NCBI RefSeq assembly: GCF_014647255.1
Contig: NZ_BMOV01000002.1
Location: forward strand, 1-64,000
DNA: 64,000 nt
Source: Iodidimonas muriae
Lineage (GTDB): Bacteria; Pseudomonadota; Alphaproteobacteria; Sphingomonadales; Rhodothalassiaceae
Reading direction: 5' to 3'
This document shows, piece by piece, positions 26,071 through 34,698 of the stretch (position 1 is its first letter; each line of letters opens with the position of its first letter). A program made the translations under genes and the position numbers. The notes under the pieces are model-generated. The model had not been told where the DNA came from and searched no databases. It saw only the letters and a program-made list of their open reading frames with translations.

Positions 26071-26838
26071 TTACAAGCAAAGTGGTGCGGCACAGACCGG
26101 ACAGGCAGGATCTTTACGCAAACCAACGGTGCGGGTGCGGGTGCTTTTGGCATCAAACAGCAAAAGCCGCCCTGCAAGGCTTTCCCCCACGCCGGTAATT
26201 TCCCGCAACACCTCCAGGGCAGCCCAGCTTCCCATCACCCCGGCCACGGCCCCTAAAATCCCGAGCGCGGTGCAGCTTTGCGCTTCTTCATCGGGGGGGA
26301 TAGACGGCACAAGGCATTGATAGCAAGGGAGAGCGGGATCATGGCCTTTGAACACGGAAAGCTGGCCTTCAAAGGGGCCAAGGGCAGCAGATACCAAAGG
26401 AATCCCCAAAGCCACCGCCGCCCGATTGACCGCCAGCCGGGTTTTATAGCTATCTGAACCATCCAGAACCAGATCATGGCCAGCCAGCAAGTCGGCGGCA
26501 TTGTCATCGGTCAACCGAACGGGACGGGCGCTGATCTCTATATCGGGATTAAGCGCTTTTAGCCGCGTGGCCGCCACCGTCCCCTTCGCCAGGCCCACAT
26601 CTTTTGTGCTGTATAAAACTTGCCGCTGCAAATTGGACAATGCCACATGATCATCATCAAGGATGGTCAGATGCCCCACCCCGGCAGCGGCCAGATAAAG
26701 CCCGGCGGGCGAACCGATACCACCCGCCCCCACAAGCGCCACACGCGCGTTCAAAAGCCGCATCTGGCCCGTACCGCCCACATCGTGAAGCACAATATGG
26801 CGGGCATATCGGTCCAGTTGATCGTTTGAAAGCCCCAT
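26071..26838 (-). CDS. moeB: HesA/MoeB/ThiF family adenylyltransferase
   Basis: A 255-residue E1-like enzyme that adenylates the C-terminal glycine of a ubiquitin-like sulfur carrier (MoaD or ThiS). It has the nucleotide loop VGAGGIGSPAGLYLAAAGVG, LDDDHVALSNLQRQVLY, the catalytic-aspartate segment LDGSDSYKTRLAVN, and a zinc site formed by CYQC and CPVC. There is no C-terminal rhodanese domain. MoeB and ThiF are not reliably separated by sequence alone, and no moa or thi genes are nearby. The symbol is therefore tentative. Confidence 0.85.
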   Translation of the reverse strand: MGLSNDQLDRYARHIVLHDVGGTGQMRLLNARVALVGAGGIGSPAGLYLAAAGVGHLTILDDDHVALSNLQRQVLYSTKDVGLAKGTVAATRLKALNPDIEISARPVRLTDDNAADLLAGHDLVLDGSDSYKTRLAVNRAAVALGIPLVSAALGPFEGQLSVFKGHDPALPCYQCLVPSIPPDEEAQSCTALGILGAVAGVMGSWAALEVLREITGVGESLAGRLLLFDAKSTRTRTVGLRKDPACPVCAAPLCL

Positions 26839-27014
26839 GATGTCTGGCCATCCTTTCCCGCTGCGCTGGTCGCCGCTTCGGGTGCCGGGCGTAGCCTATT
26901 CTGCACCATAAGAGCAAGGCGCAAAGGCCACAGAAAGGGCCGATGCGCCTTTATCTAGATAACGCGGCGAGGCAATCATGGGGATGGACCGCGCCTTGTG
27001 CCCAAGCCGGATGC

Positions 27015-27464
27015 TTAGGCGCTTTCCATAACCCGCGCCATAATCGGGGCGCTTTCAGGCAAAACGGCATTTTGCGCCAGTTCCGCAACGCTGACCCGAT
27101 CAAGACGTTCCATCAGCTCGGTATCAAGAGCGCGGAAAATCGGCAACACAACTTTCTGGCCGATATCCGACCCACTGTCTTCCGCGATACCGTCTTCGGC
27201 CCCTTCCATATTGCGGATAACCGCAACGATTTCGCCCACGGAAATCCGCTCCGCAGACCGGGACAAACGATAGCCGCCGCGCGGACCACGCACACCCTTC
27301 AAAATACCGACCCGCACCAGACGTTGGAGAACCTGCTCCAGATAGCGCTCAGGAATATTTTGCAGATGAGTAATGGCACGCGATTGAACCGGCGCTTGCT
27401 TGCCATGAACGGCAACATACACCACAGCTTCGACAGCGTAGATCATCTTTTTGGAGAATTTGAA
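27015..27464 (-). CDS. Rrf2 family transcriptional regulator lacking cluster cysteines
   Basis: A 149-residue Rrf2-type winged-helix protein: MFKFSKKMIYAVEAVVYVAVHG, then IPERYLEQVLQRLVRVGIL and GPRGGYRLSR, followed by the dimerisation helix. The three cysteines that bind Fe-S clusters in IscR, NsrR and RsrR are all absent; from the chosen start there is no Cys at all. It must sense something else, or act as a constitutive or protein-regulated repressor. The frame opens at 27503, but the ATG at 27464 gives the standard Rrf2 N-terminus. It lies 102 bp after the dut stop on the same strand and may be transcribed with it or alone. Confidence 0.82.
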   Translation of the reverse strand, partial: FKFSKKMIYAVEAVVYVAVHGKQAPVQSRAITHLQNIPERYLEQVLQRLVRVGILKGVRGPRGGYRLSRSAERISVGEIVAVIRNMEGAEDGIAEDSGSDIGQKVVLPIFRALDTELMERLDRVSVAELAQNAVLPESAPIMARVMESA

Positions 27465-27566
27465 CATATACTCGAACCCGTTTCTCGTGGCTTTCGGACA
27501 CAAAACTTATGTAATTTGGGTGACAGAAAGCCGACTTCGCGTCCAATCACGCTGGCGCACAGGGCT

Positions 27567-28031
27567 TCACATTCCCGTGGATCCAAATCCTCCTGCACCG
27601 CGCTGCGTGACACTAAGGTCTTGGACTTCTTGCAACATCACCCGAGTTACCGGAGCCACGATCATTTGGGCAATGCGGTCGCCACGCTCAATACTTTTTG
27701 GCGCATCACCCAAATTGATCAAGATAACTTTCACTTCACCCCGATAATCCGCATCAATAGTACCGGGAGAATTGAGCACCGTAATGCCACATTTTGCCGC
27801 AAGGCCCGAACGGGGACGGATCTGCGCTTCAAATCCAAAGGGCAAAGCCAGGGCAAAGCCGGTGGGAATCAAGGCCCGTGCACCGGGGGCAAGGGTTATC
27901 GGGCTGGTGAGTGCTGCCACCAAATCCATCCCGGCACTGTGCGGGGTCGCATAGTGGGGAAGGTCCAGATCTTGTGCATGAGGCAAGCGCTTGACGGGAA
28001 CCTGTAAAGGGATATTGGCGGCGATGGTCAT
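27567..28031 (-). CDS. dut: dUTP diphosphatase (trimeric)
   Basis: A 154-residue dUTPase that hydrolyses dUTP to dUMP, which keeps uracil out of DNA and feeds dTMP synthesis. All five family motifs are present: [41 protein letters not shown] (with the catalytic Asp), [11 protein letters not shown] and the C-terminal [11 protein letters not shown] chose the ATG at 28031 (MTIAANIPL); the open frame to 28193 overlaps coaBC and has no family support. It follows coaBC closely on the same strand (55 bp), part of the ubiE-ubiB-coaBC-dut block found in many alphaproteobacteria. Confidence 0.94.
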   Translation of the reverse strand: MTIAANIPLQVPVKRLPHAQDLDLPHYATPHSAGMDLVAALTSPITLAPGARALIPTGFALALPFGFEAQIRPRSGLAAKCGITVLNSPGTIDADYRGEVKVILINLGDAPKSIERGDRIAQMIVAPVTRVMLQEVQDLSVTQRGAGGFGSTGM

Positions 28032-28086
28032 AAGGCGGCCTTTTCTTGATAAGTGGGTCTTGATAAGCAGGAAAACGATATGCGGA

Positions 28087-29310
28087 TCAGGAGTCTTTGC
28101 GGCGGTGATCGAACCAATCGGCAATGCGTGTCGCCAATTGCCGGGCAACGGCATGTTTATCCGCCTTCGCCCATTGTTCGGCCCCGTCGGCACTGATCAA
28201 GGTGACAAGATTTTCATCACCGCCCATGATCCCCGTCTGGTGAGATACATCATTGGCAATGATCCAGTCGCATCCCTTGCGTTGGCGCTTGCGGGTGGCA
28301 TGATCCAGCACATGTTCGGTTTCGGCGGCAAAGCCCACCACAAGGGCCGGACGCCGTGTGGGATGCTGGCTCAACGTCGCCAGAATATCGGGATTTTCCG
28401 CGAATCTGATGCTGGGCGGCGCACCGCTTGCCTCTTTCTTTATTTTCTGGCCGTTCTCGCCCGCCACATGCCAATCAGCCACCGCCGCCACGCAAACGGC
28501 GATATCGGCGGGCAACGCCTTTTCAACAGCGGACAGCATATCAACGGCCTGTTCCACATCCACCCGATCCACATCTTTCGGGGTGGGAAGATGGGTGGGA
28601 CCGGAAACCAATGTCACCCGCGCCCCCAAAGCGGCCAACGCCCCGGCAATGGCATAGCCTTGCTTTCCCGAGGACCGGTTGGCGATATATCGCACCGGAT
28701 CAATGGGTTCATGGGTGGGGCCAGCCGTCACCACCGCATGGAGGCCCGATAAAGGCCGGCCAAGCGGACCGCTGAAATGGGTTTTGACGGCGGCAATGAT
28801 ATCGGCCACGTCGCTCATGCGCCCCGCCCCCACTTCACCACAGGCCATCACACCGCTTTCCGGCCCAACCACCGCAATGCCATCCGCTTGCAAAAGCGCC
28901 ATATTCCGCTGTGTTGCCCGATGCGCCCACATTTCCACATTCATGGCAGGCACCACCATCACCGGCTTGTCGGTGGCCAATAAGGCCGTGGTGGCCAGAT
29001 CATTGGCAAGGCCATGCGCCATTTTGGCCATCAAATCCGCTGTTGCAGGAGCCACAAGCACCAGATCCGCTTCCCGCGACAGACGGATATGGCCCATTTC
29101 CGCTTCATCGGTCAGGGAAAAAAGATCCGTATAGCATTTGTCCTGGCTAAGGCTGGACACCGCAAGCGGGGTAACGAACTGCGCCCCGGCTTTGGTGAGG
29201 ATACAACGCACCTGCGCCCCTTCATCTTGCAAGCGGCGGATAAGATCGAGCGATTTATAAGCCGCGATGCCACCGCCGATAATCAGCAATATCCGTTTTG
29301 CCTGAAGCAT
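28087..29310 (-). CDS. coaBC: Bifunctional phosphopantothenoylcysteine decarboxylase / phosphopantothenate-cysteine ligase
   Basis: A 407-residue enzyme catalysing two consecutive steps of coenzyme A synthesis. The N-terminal CoaC flavoprotein domain has [17 protein letters not shown], the catalytic His in [20 protein letters not shown], and PAMNVEMW. The C-terminal CoaB domain begins around 190 with [25 protein letters not shown] and contains the [10 protein letters not shown] and ANDVS segments. Length is normal. It lies between ubiB and dut on the same strand; the 121 bp gap from ubiB may contain its own promoter. Confidence 0.95.
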   Translation of the reverse strand: MLQAKRILLIIGGGIAAYKSLDLIRRLQDEGAQVRCILTKAGAQFVTPLAVSSLSQDKCYTDLFSLTDEAEMGHIRLSREADLVLVAPATADLMAKMAHGLANDLATTALLATDKPVMVVPAMNVEMWAHRATQRNMALLQADGIAVVGPESGVMACGEVGAGRMSDVADIIAAVKTHFSGPLGRPLSGLHAVVTAGPTHEPIDPVRYIANRSSGKQGYAIAGALAALGARVTLVSGPTHLPTPKDVDRVDVEQAVDMLSAVEKALPADIAVCVAAVADWHVAGENGQKIKKEASGAPPSIRFAENPDILATLSQHPTRRPALVVGFAAETEHVLDHATRKRQRKGCDWIIANDVSHQTGIMGGDENLVTLISADGAEQWAKADKHAVARQLATRIADWFDHRRKDS

Positions 29311-29431
29311 GGCGTTGTCGATCCTTCCTTCCGGTCGGGGCGCTATGTCCCTTTGATCCGTATCGCTTTGTTCGTAAAATGACAGTCTAGCCTATAGCCG
29401 GGTGCGCGCGGGGCGGCAATCGGCGCCGGCT

Positions 29432-30988
29432 TTAATGTGACAGTACAAGGCCGATCACAAGCCCGGCGACAGACCCGACAAGGCCCATAAGTGTAAACCC
29501 TATCCACATCCGCGCCGAACGGGCTCTGGCCATTTTCTGCGGGGCCTTATGGTCAAAATCCTGCTCCAGCTTTTCCAGCAGGTTATTGGCGCGGACGATC
29601 ATGCCGGGAAGCTGCTTCATCCCATCCACCACCTCCACAATCCCGTCGGCCAACGCCACTTCGGGGCTAAGCTGGTCGCGCATCCAGTCGGCAATCACCG
29701 GACGGGACAAGGCCCACATATTGGCGTCCCGATCCAGATGCAGGGCCATGCCCTCCACCATCACCATAGAGCGCTGCAACAGCAGCAATTGCGGCTGGGT
29801 TTCCATGCCGAAGGCTTCCGTGGTGGCAAAAAGCTGCCCCAAAAGCCGCCCGGCGGAAACCGCACGCACCGGCCGTCCGAAAATCGGCTCGGCCACCGCC
29901 CGCATGGCCTGGGCAAAGGTTTCTTCCGACCGGTCTTTGGGCACATAGCCTGCCGAGAAGTGCCAACGCGCCACCCTTCGATAATCCTTTTGCAAAAACC
30001 CGTAGAGGATTTCCGCCAGATAGCGACGGGATTCCCGGTCCAGCCGCCCGACAATACCGAAATCCAACGCAACCACCGTGCCATCGGCCTGAACAAACAG
30101 ATTGCCCTGATGCAAGTCGGCGTGAAAAAAGCCATCCCGCATCGCCTGCAGCAAAAAGGCCCGCACAATGGTCGAGGCCAGCGCCGCACGATCAAATCCC
30201 GCCGCTTCCAGCCCTTCATTGTCGCTCAAGGGGATGCCATCCACCCATTCCATGGTCATCATCCGACCTGTGGTGAATTCCCAATCAATGGCCGGGATAC
30301 GGTAACCCGGCGTTCCCGCCATATTTTCCGCCAATTCCGATGCGGCGGCGGCTTCCAGCCGCAAATTCAGCTCATTGGCCACGCTGTCCTTGATGGTGTC
30401 CACCACCGCCACCGGACGCAAACGCCGGGCCTTGGGGATCGAGCGTTCGGCGATTCCGGCAAACCAGGAAAACGCCGCCAGATCCCGCTCGAAAGCGGCG
30501 CGCACGCCGGGCCGCAAAATCTTCACTGCCACCCATGCGCCATCATGCTTACGGGCTTTATGCACCTGCGCGATGGACGCCGCCGCCACCGGCTGCGGAG
30601 AAAATTCCGCAAAAACCGTGTCCAGCGGGCAGCCCAGCTCGCTTTCAACCCGTGCGCGTGCGATCCCGGCGGAAAAAGGCGGCAGGCGATCTTGCAAAGA
30701 GCTGAGATCACGGGCGATGGCATCGCCCATCAGATCGGGTCGGGTGGCCAACATCTGGCCCAGCTTGATATAGGCGGGACCCAGTTCCCGCAATGCAGCG
30801 GCCAGCCGCGCACCCGGCTCTTGGGGCAGGTCTTTCTTCCGGAAAACCAGCCCGGTCATCAGCCGGATGGCGGTTTTTATGCCCGCAGGCGCACGGCCCA
30901 GATCATCCACCCAGAACAACGCATCATGGCGCGCCAATTCATGGATAACCGATAAAAACCGGAAGCTGTGGCGAATAGCGTCACGCAC
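29432..30988 (-). CDS. ubiB: Ubiquinone biosynthesis ATPase/kinase-like protein UbiB
   Basis: A 518-residue member of the ABC1/ADCK atypical kinase family required for ubiquinone synthesis. The KxGQ motif is in AYIKLGQMLATRPDL (about 75-90), AAASIAQVHKA is the alanine-rich nucleotide loop, and ADLHQGNL and ALDFGIVG are the catalytic and metal motifs. One or two hydrophobic C-terminal helices (GFTLMGLVGSVAGLVIGLVL) anchor it in the inner membrane. It lies directly after ubiE (15 bp gap) on the same strand, so two ubiquinone genes are co-transcribed. Length fits proteobacterial UbiB. Confidence 0.94.
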   Translation of the reverse strand: MRDAIRHSFRFLSVIHELARHDALFWVDDLGRAPAGIKTAIRLMTGLVFRKKDLPQEPGARLAAALRELGPAYIKLGQMLATRPDLMGDAIARDLSSLQDRLPPFSAGIARARVESELGCPLDTVFAEFSPQPVAAASIAQVHKARKHDGAWVAVKILRPGVRAAFERDLAAFSWFAGIAERSIPKARRLRPVAVVDTIKDSVANELNLRLEAAAASELAENMAGTPGYRIPAIDWEFTTGRMMTMEWVDGIPLSDNEGLEAAGFDRAALASTIVRAFLLQAMRDGFFHADLHQGNLFVQADGTVVALDFGIVGRLDRESRRYLAEILYGFLQKDYRRVARWHFSAGYVPKDRSEETFAQAMRAVAEPIFGRPVRAVSAGRLLGQLFATTEAFGMETQPQLLLLQRSMVMVEGMALHLDRDANMWALSRPVIADWMRDQLSPEVALADGIVEVVDGMKQLPGMIVRANNLLEKLEQDFDHKAPQKMARARSARMWIGFTLMGLVGSVAGLVIGLVLSH

Positions 30989-31003
30989 GATCAGACCCTT
31001 TGT

Positions 31004-31804
31004 TCACAATTTCCAGCCACTATGGAGAGCGCACACCCCGCCCGACATCAGCCGATGGGTGACGGTTTCAAAGCCCGCGTCACGCATCATCTGGGCAAAT
31101 GTCTCCGGAGCGGGAAAGCGGCGAATACTCTCGACCAGATACCGATAAGACGGCTCGTCCTTGGCCACCAGACCACCAAGCCGGGGGATCACCGCATCAG
31201 AATACCGCGCATAAAGCCGGTCAAAAAACGGCACGGCCAAATGCGGGCAGAATTCAAGGCACAAAAACCGTCCGCCAAATTTCAAAACCCGATGGGCTTC
31301 CGCCAATGCCAGCGGAATTTTCGTCACATTACGGATGCCAAAGGCGATGCTATAGGCATCCACCGTGCGATCAGGCAAAGGCAGGGATTGCGCATCGCCG
31401 CAGGTCCAGTCAATGCGGCCCACAAGCCCTTGCTTTTCCGCCCGGTCGCGCCCCACCGCCAACATATGATCGTTGATATCCAGAATGGTCACATGGCCTT
31501 CGCCCTTGGCCCCTTTCAAAAAGCGAAAGGCAATGTCACCGGTGCCACCCGCCACATCCAGCAAGTGCATGCCGGGGCGGGGATTAAGCGTATCGATCAG
31601 GCTGGATTTCCACAGCCGATGCAGCCCGCCGCTCATGAAATCATTCATCAAATCATAACGGCTGGCCACCTTGGCGAACACATCATGTACCCGGCGCGCT
31701 TTCTCCGCTTCTGCCACCCGTTCGTTTCCGAACCATGCGGTGGCGACTTCGGTGCCGGTTTCATTTGTTTGCGGGTCTAAAGCGTGGTCTGTGGTGCTTG
31801 ACAT
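31004..31804 (-). CDS. ubiE: Ubiquinone/menaquinone biosynthesis C-methyltransferase
   Basis: A 266-residue SAM-dependent methyltransferase that methylates the quinone ring. It carries the UbiE signature YDLMNDFMSGGLHRLWK, SAM motif I LLDVAGGTGDIAFRF, GDAQSLPLPDRTVDAYSIAFGIRNV and the C-terminal motif RLMSGGVCALHSGWKL. The start is the ATG at 31804; the same frame is open to 32329, but that part overlaps the divergent mutM gene and shows no conserved sequence. About 100 bp separate it from mutM, and the shared region must hold both promoters. It heads the ubiE-ubiB unit. Confidence 0.95.
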   Translation of the reverse strand: MSSTTDHALDPQTNETGTEVATAWFGNERVAEAEKARRVHDVFAKVASRYDLMNDFMSGGLHRLWKSSLIDTLNPRPGMHLLDVAGGTGDIAFRFLKGAKGEGHVTILDINDHMLAVGRDRAEKQGLVGRIDWTCGDAQSLPLPDRTVDAYSIAFGIRNVTKIPLALAEAHRVLKFGGRFLCLEFCPHLAVPFFDRLYARYSDAVIPRLGGLVAKDEPSYRYLVESIRRFPAPETFAQMMRDAGFETVTHRLMSGGVCALHSGWKL

Positions 31805-31902
31805 GCTCTTTGGTCCATGTGATTGCGCGGCGGACCATAGCGGAGCTTTTTCCCCGATACTAGTGGGACGCCACACGGCCTTTTGCCTGTTTGAGAAAAG
31901 AT

Positions 31903-32745
31903 ATGCCGGAATTGCCAGAAGTTGAAACCGTCTGTCGTGGATTACGGCCCTATCTGGAAGGCATCCGCATCCGCCGCGTCGAGACAAGGCGGCGTGGATT
32001 GCGTGTGCCATTTCCGGTGGATTTGTCCCAAAGGCTGGTGGGCCGCACCGTGGCACATGTGGATCGGCGGTCCAAATATGCGCTGATAAGAACCGAAGGC
32101 GGGCCCGATGCCGCGGTGATGATCCTGCATTTGGGAATGTCGGGGCGGGTGAGGGTGGATCTGCCCGGCGCATGGCCCGACCTTTTAAAGCACGACCATT
32201 TGGTGCTGGAAATGGAAACCGGGGCGCGGGTGGTTCTGAATGATGCCCGGCGGTTTGGCATGGTGATGCTTGCCAACGAAGCCGATCTGCCCCTTCACCC
32301 CCTGTTGCGCGATCTGGGGCCGGAGCCATTGGGCGAGCATTTCGATGCGCCTTATCTGTTGAACAGATTGAAGGGCCGCAAAAGTCCGCTCAAAACCGCC
32401 TTGATGAATCAGCAATTAGTGGCCGGACTGGGCAATATCTATGTGTGCGAATCGCTGTTTCGTGCCCGTCTGTCTCCCCGCCGTCTGGCATCCAGCCTGA
32501 CCCCCGATCGCGCGGGCAGGTTGGTAGAGGCCGTGCAAACTGTTTTAAAAGATGCCATCGCGGCAGGCGGCTCTACATTGCAAGACCATGCACAGGTGTC
32601 TGGCGAACTGGGATATTTCCAGCATCGATTCCGTGTTTATGGCCGGGAAGGAGAGCCATGCCTGACACCGGGCTGCGAGTCGGCGGTGCAAAAGCTGGTA
32701 CAGGCGGGGCGCTCCACTTTTTTCTGCGGCCATTGTCAGCGCTAA
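31903..32745 (+). CDS. mutM: Formamidopyrimidine-DNA glycosylase
   Basis: A 280-residue bifunctional glycosylase/AP lyase that removes 8-oxoguanine and formamidopyrimidines. The mature N-terminus PELPEVETV carries the catalytic Pro2 and Glu3, which fixes the start at 31903. The helix-two-turn-helix has LMNQQLVAGLGNIYVCE, and a C-terminal zinc finger (CLTPGCES...FFCGHC) is complete. It is divergent from ubiE and followed by enoyl-CoA hydratase, the common alphaproteobacterial order. Confidence 0.96.
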   Translation: MPELPEVETVCRGLRPYLEGIRIRRVETRRRGLRVPFPVDLSQRLVGRTVAHVDRRSKYALIRTEGGPDAAVMILHLGMSGRVRVDLPGAWPDLLKHDHLVLEMETGARVVLNDARRFGMVMLANEADLPLHPLLRDLGPEPLGEHFDAPYLLNRLKGRKSPLKTALMNQQLVAGLGNIYVCESLFRARLSPRRLASSLTPDRAGRLVEAVQTVLKDAIAAGGSTLQDHAQVSGELGYFQHRFRVYGREGEPCLTPGCESAVQKLVQAGRSTFFCGHCQR

Positions 32746-32874
32746 GCCGCTTGGGCCTTTGCTTCCCGGCTGGTATGGAAACATCTTTTGCAAAACCCAC
32801 AGCTTGGAGCTAAGCAAGGGCGCTTGAGCCGATGGACGGGCTTCGGGCAATGAAGCGACAAAATGAGGTACGCC

Positions 32875-33651
32875 ATGTCCTATGAGACAATTCTCCTTGA
32901 TAAGCGTGAGGCCGTGGGGGTTATCACTCTCAATCGCCCAAAAGCGCTGAATGCGCTGAACAATCAGCTTATGGACGAGCTAACGGCGGCCTTACGTGAT
33001 CTGGAAGCCGATGACGAAATCGGCTGCATCGTCATCACCGGCAGCGAAAAAGCTTTCGCCGCAGGGGCCGATATCAAGCAAATGGCGGAAAAAGACTATA
33101 CGGATGTCTTCATGGAAGACTTCATCACCGCCAATTGGGAAGAAGCCACCCGCGTCAGAAAACCGATCATTGCCGCGGTAGCCGGCTTTGCCCTTGGGGG
33201 CGGCTGTGAGCTGGCCATGATGTGCGATTTCATCATCGCTGCGGAAAATGCCAAATTCGGCCAACCGGAAATCACCATCGGTGTCATCCCCGGGGGCGGC
33301 GGAACCCAGCGCCTCACCCGCTTTGTGGGGAAATCAAAGGCCATGGATATGGTGCTGACCGGACGCCATATGGATGCCGCCGAAGCGCTGGCCTCGGGCC
33401 TTGTATCACGGGTGGTGCCAACAGAAGACCTGCTGGATGAAGCCCTGGATACGGCGGAAAAGATCACGACCTATTCGCGTCCGGCGGTGATGCTGGCAAA
33501 AGAATCGGTCAATCGCGCTTATGAAACCACATTGGCAGAAGGCGTTCGCTTTGAACGCCGGGTGTTTCATTCGCTGTTTGCTTTTGAAGATCAAAGCGAA
33601 GGAATGGCGGCTTTCATCGAAAAACGGCGGCCGCAATTCAAAAATCGCTGA
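32875..33651 (+). CDS. Enoyl-CoA hydratase
   Basis: A 258-residue crotonase-family enzyme that adds water to 2-enoyl-CoA. It has [16 protein letters not shown] (the first oxyanion-hole segment), [17 protein letters not shown] (the second), and the two catalytic glutamates in the expected positions (GCELAMM and [20 protein letters not shown]), so it should be a hydratase, not an isomerase. The ATG at 32875 ([16 protein letters not shown]) is preferred to one at 32863 because it matches the family. It lies between mutM and rpsT, where alphaproteobacteria often carry a short-chain enoyl-CoA hydratase. Confidence 0.93.
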   Translation: MSYETILLDKREAVGVITLNRPKALNALNNQLMDELTAALRDLEADDEIGCIVITGSEKAFAAGADIKQMAEKDYTDVFMEDFITANWEEATRVRKPIIAAVAGFALGGGCELAMMCDFIIAAENAKFGQPEITIGVIPGGGGTQRLTRFVGKSKAMDMVLTGRHMDAAEALASGLVSRVVPTEDLLDEALDTAEKITTYSRPAVMLAKESVNRAYETTLAEGVRFERRVFHSLFAFEDQSEGMAAFIEKRRPQFKNR

Positions 33652-33795
33652 AAAGCGATGGGAAATCCATGAACGGCGGTTGACCTCGTCAATCGCTGCC
33701 TATATAGAGCGCATCTTAGTTTTGAGAGGCAGTGCCGCCGGGCGCAGAGAAAAAACCGGATGGCCGCTGCCCTTCGACCGGAGAAGGTTAGAAAA

Positions 33796-34062
33796 ATGGC
33801 AAATTCGCCACAGTCCAAAAAGCGTGTCCGCCGCAATGATCGTCGTGCCGAGATTAATACGGCCCGTCGGTCGCGCATTCGCACATTCATCAAAAAGGTA
33901 GAGCTTGCCCTTGAATCGGGCGATCAAAGCGCTGCTGCCGACGCGTTCAAGGCCGCCGAGCCTGAAATCAAGCGCGGCGTTTCCAAAGGTGTTTTGCACA
34001 AAAACACCGCATCCCGCAAAGTGTCGCGTTTGGCACGCCGCGTGAATGCGCTGAGCGCCTGA
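33796..34062 (+). CDS. rpsT: Small ribosomal subunit protein bS20
   Basis: An 88-residue basic helical protein of the 30S subunit: [20 protein letters not shown], then [10 protein letters not shown] and [19 protein letters not shown], all S20 signatures. An AGAAGG site precedes the start; the frame opens earlier at 33760 but has no family support. It is followed by an intrinsic terminator and then dnaA, as in many alphaproteobacteria. Confidence 0.97.
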   Translation: MANSPQSKKRVRRNDRRAEINTARRSRIRTFIKKVELALESGDQSAAADAFKAAEPEIKRGVSKGVLHKNTASRKVSRLARRVNALSA

Positions 34063-34127
34063 TATAATCAGGACAGGCTTTTGGCCCTGAGTCGGGCCCG
34101 GCCTTCTATCCTGAGATGAATGCATTG

Positions 34128-34157
34128 AAAGCCACATGGAATACGTGTGGCTTTTTT
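34128..34157 (+). terminator. Intrinsic terminator of rpsT
   Basis: AAAGCCACA and TGTGGCTTT (9-bp stem, 9-nt loop) followed by further T residues, 65 bp after the rpsT stop. Confidence 0.88.
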
Positions 34158-34189
34158 GCTGTTGTTTTTCTTTTGCCCGTGCCTTTTTC

Positions 34190-34468
34190 AGGCGGCTGTC
34201 GTACGACCCTCAACATCTAGTGCCTCGTTCCGGGTTAACCACTTTTTCCTCAAAAACTTGAAGCCCCGATGATGGAATCGGTTGCGGGGCACTTGGGGGG
34301 GATGTAGTTTCATCATCCACGTTGGACGAAGCTGAATATGGCGTCTTTTCGGGTAAGCGGCGATAAGACCCGCTTTAAGGGGAGACGGATGAAAATTCGG
34401 CGATTTTTCCCCTTCGTCCCTAAATTCGTGAGCGATTGTATAAACATGGCGGACTGCCATGTTTTTTA
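34190..34468 (+). ncRNA. Candidate structured RNA between rpsT and dnaA
   Basis: The 636 bp between rpsT and dnaA hold no long ORF. About 34190-34468 contains a GC-rich hairpin region (GCCCCGAT...ATCGG...GGGGC, about 34262-34289) and ends in a second intrinsic terminator, AACATGGC-GGACT-GCCATGTT-TTTT (34443-34467). A terminator this far (230 bp) upstream of dnaA implies a short transcript that starts after the rpsT terminator: a small RNA, or an attenuated dnaA leader. I could not match it to a known RNA family. No promoter is clear. Confidence 0.35.
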
Positions 34469-34698
34469 GATATGGCTTTGTTTTTGTTGTTGGATCAGAG
34501 TCCCCGAAACAAGGGGAAAAGCAGGAGTATGGCCGCAGGATTGCCGCTTATTCACGCATGAATCAGGAATACCGGGGTGGTGCATAAACAGATCTACCGG
34601 CAGAACCACCGACATAAAGAAGCGCGGTCAAAGCGGCAAAAAGTCCAGCAACAGGCTGATACAGGGAGGCGGAGACGTACACAGATGGGGACGTGGGC

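Noticed and set aside
26943-28007. 354-codon open frame on the plus strand
   Set aside because: Spans the Rrf2 gene, the gap and dut on the opposite strand; no domain and no ribosome-binding site.
29549-30955. 468-codon open frame on the plus strand
   Set aside because: Antisense to ubiB; His/Gln/Arg-rich, a typical shadow.
31805-32329. N-terminal extension of ubiE to 441 residues
   Set aside because: The extension overlaps mutM on the other strand and is not like any UbiE; the ATG at 31804 gives the normal protein.
34063-34698. oriC next to dnaA
   Set aside because: Only one near-consensus DnaA box was found and no AT-rich unwinding region; the gap before dnaN (37117-37554) has none either.
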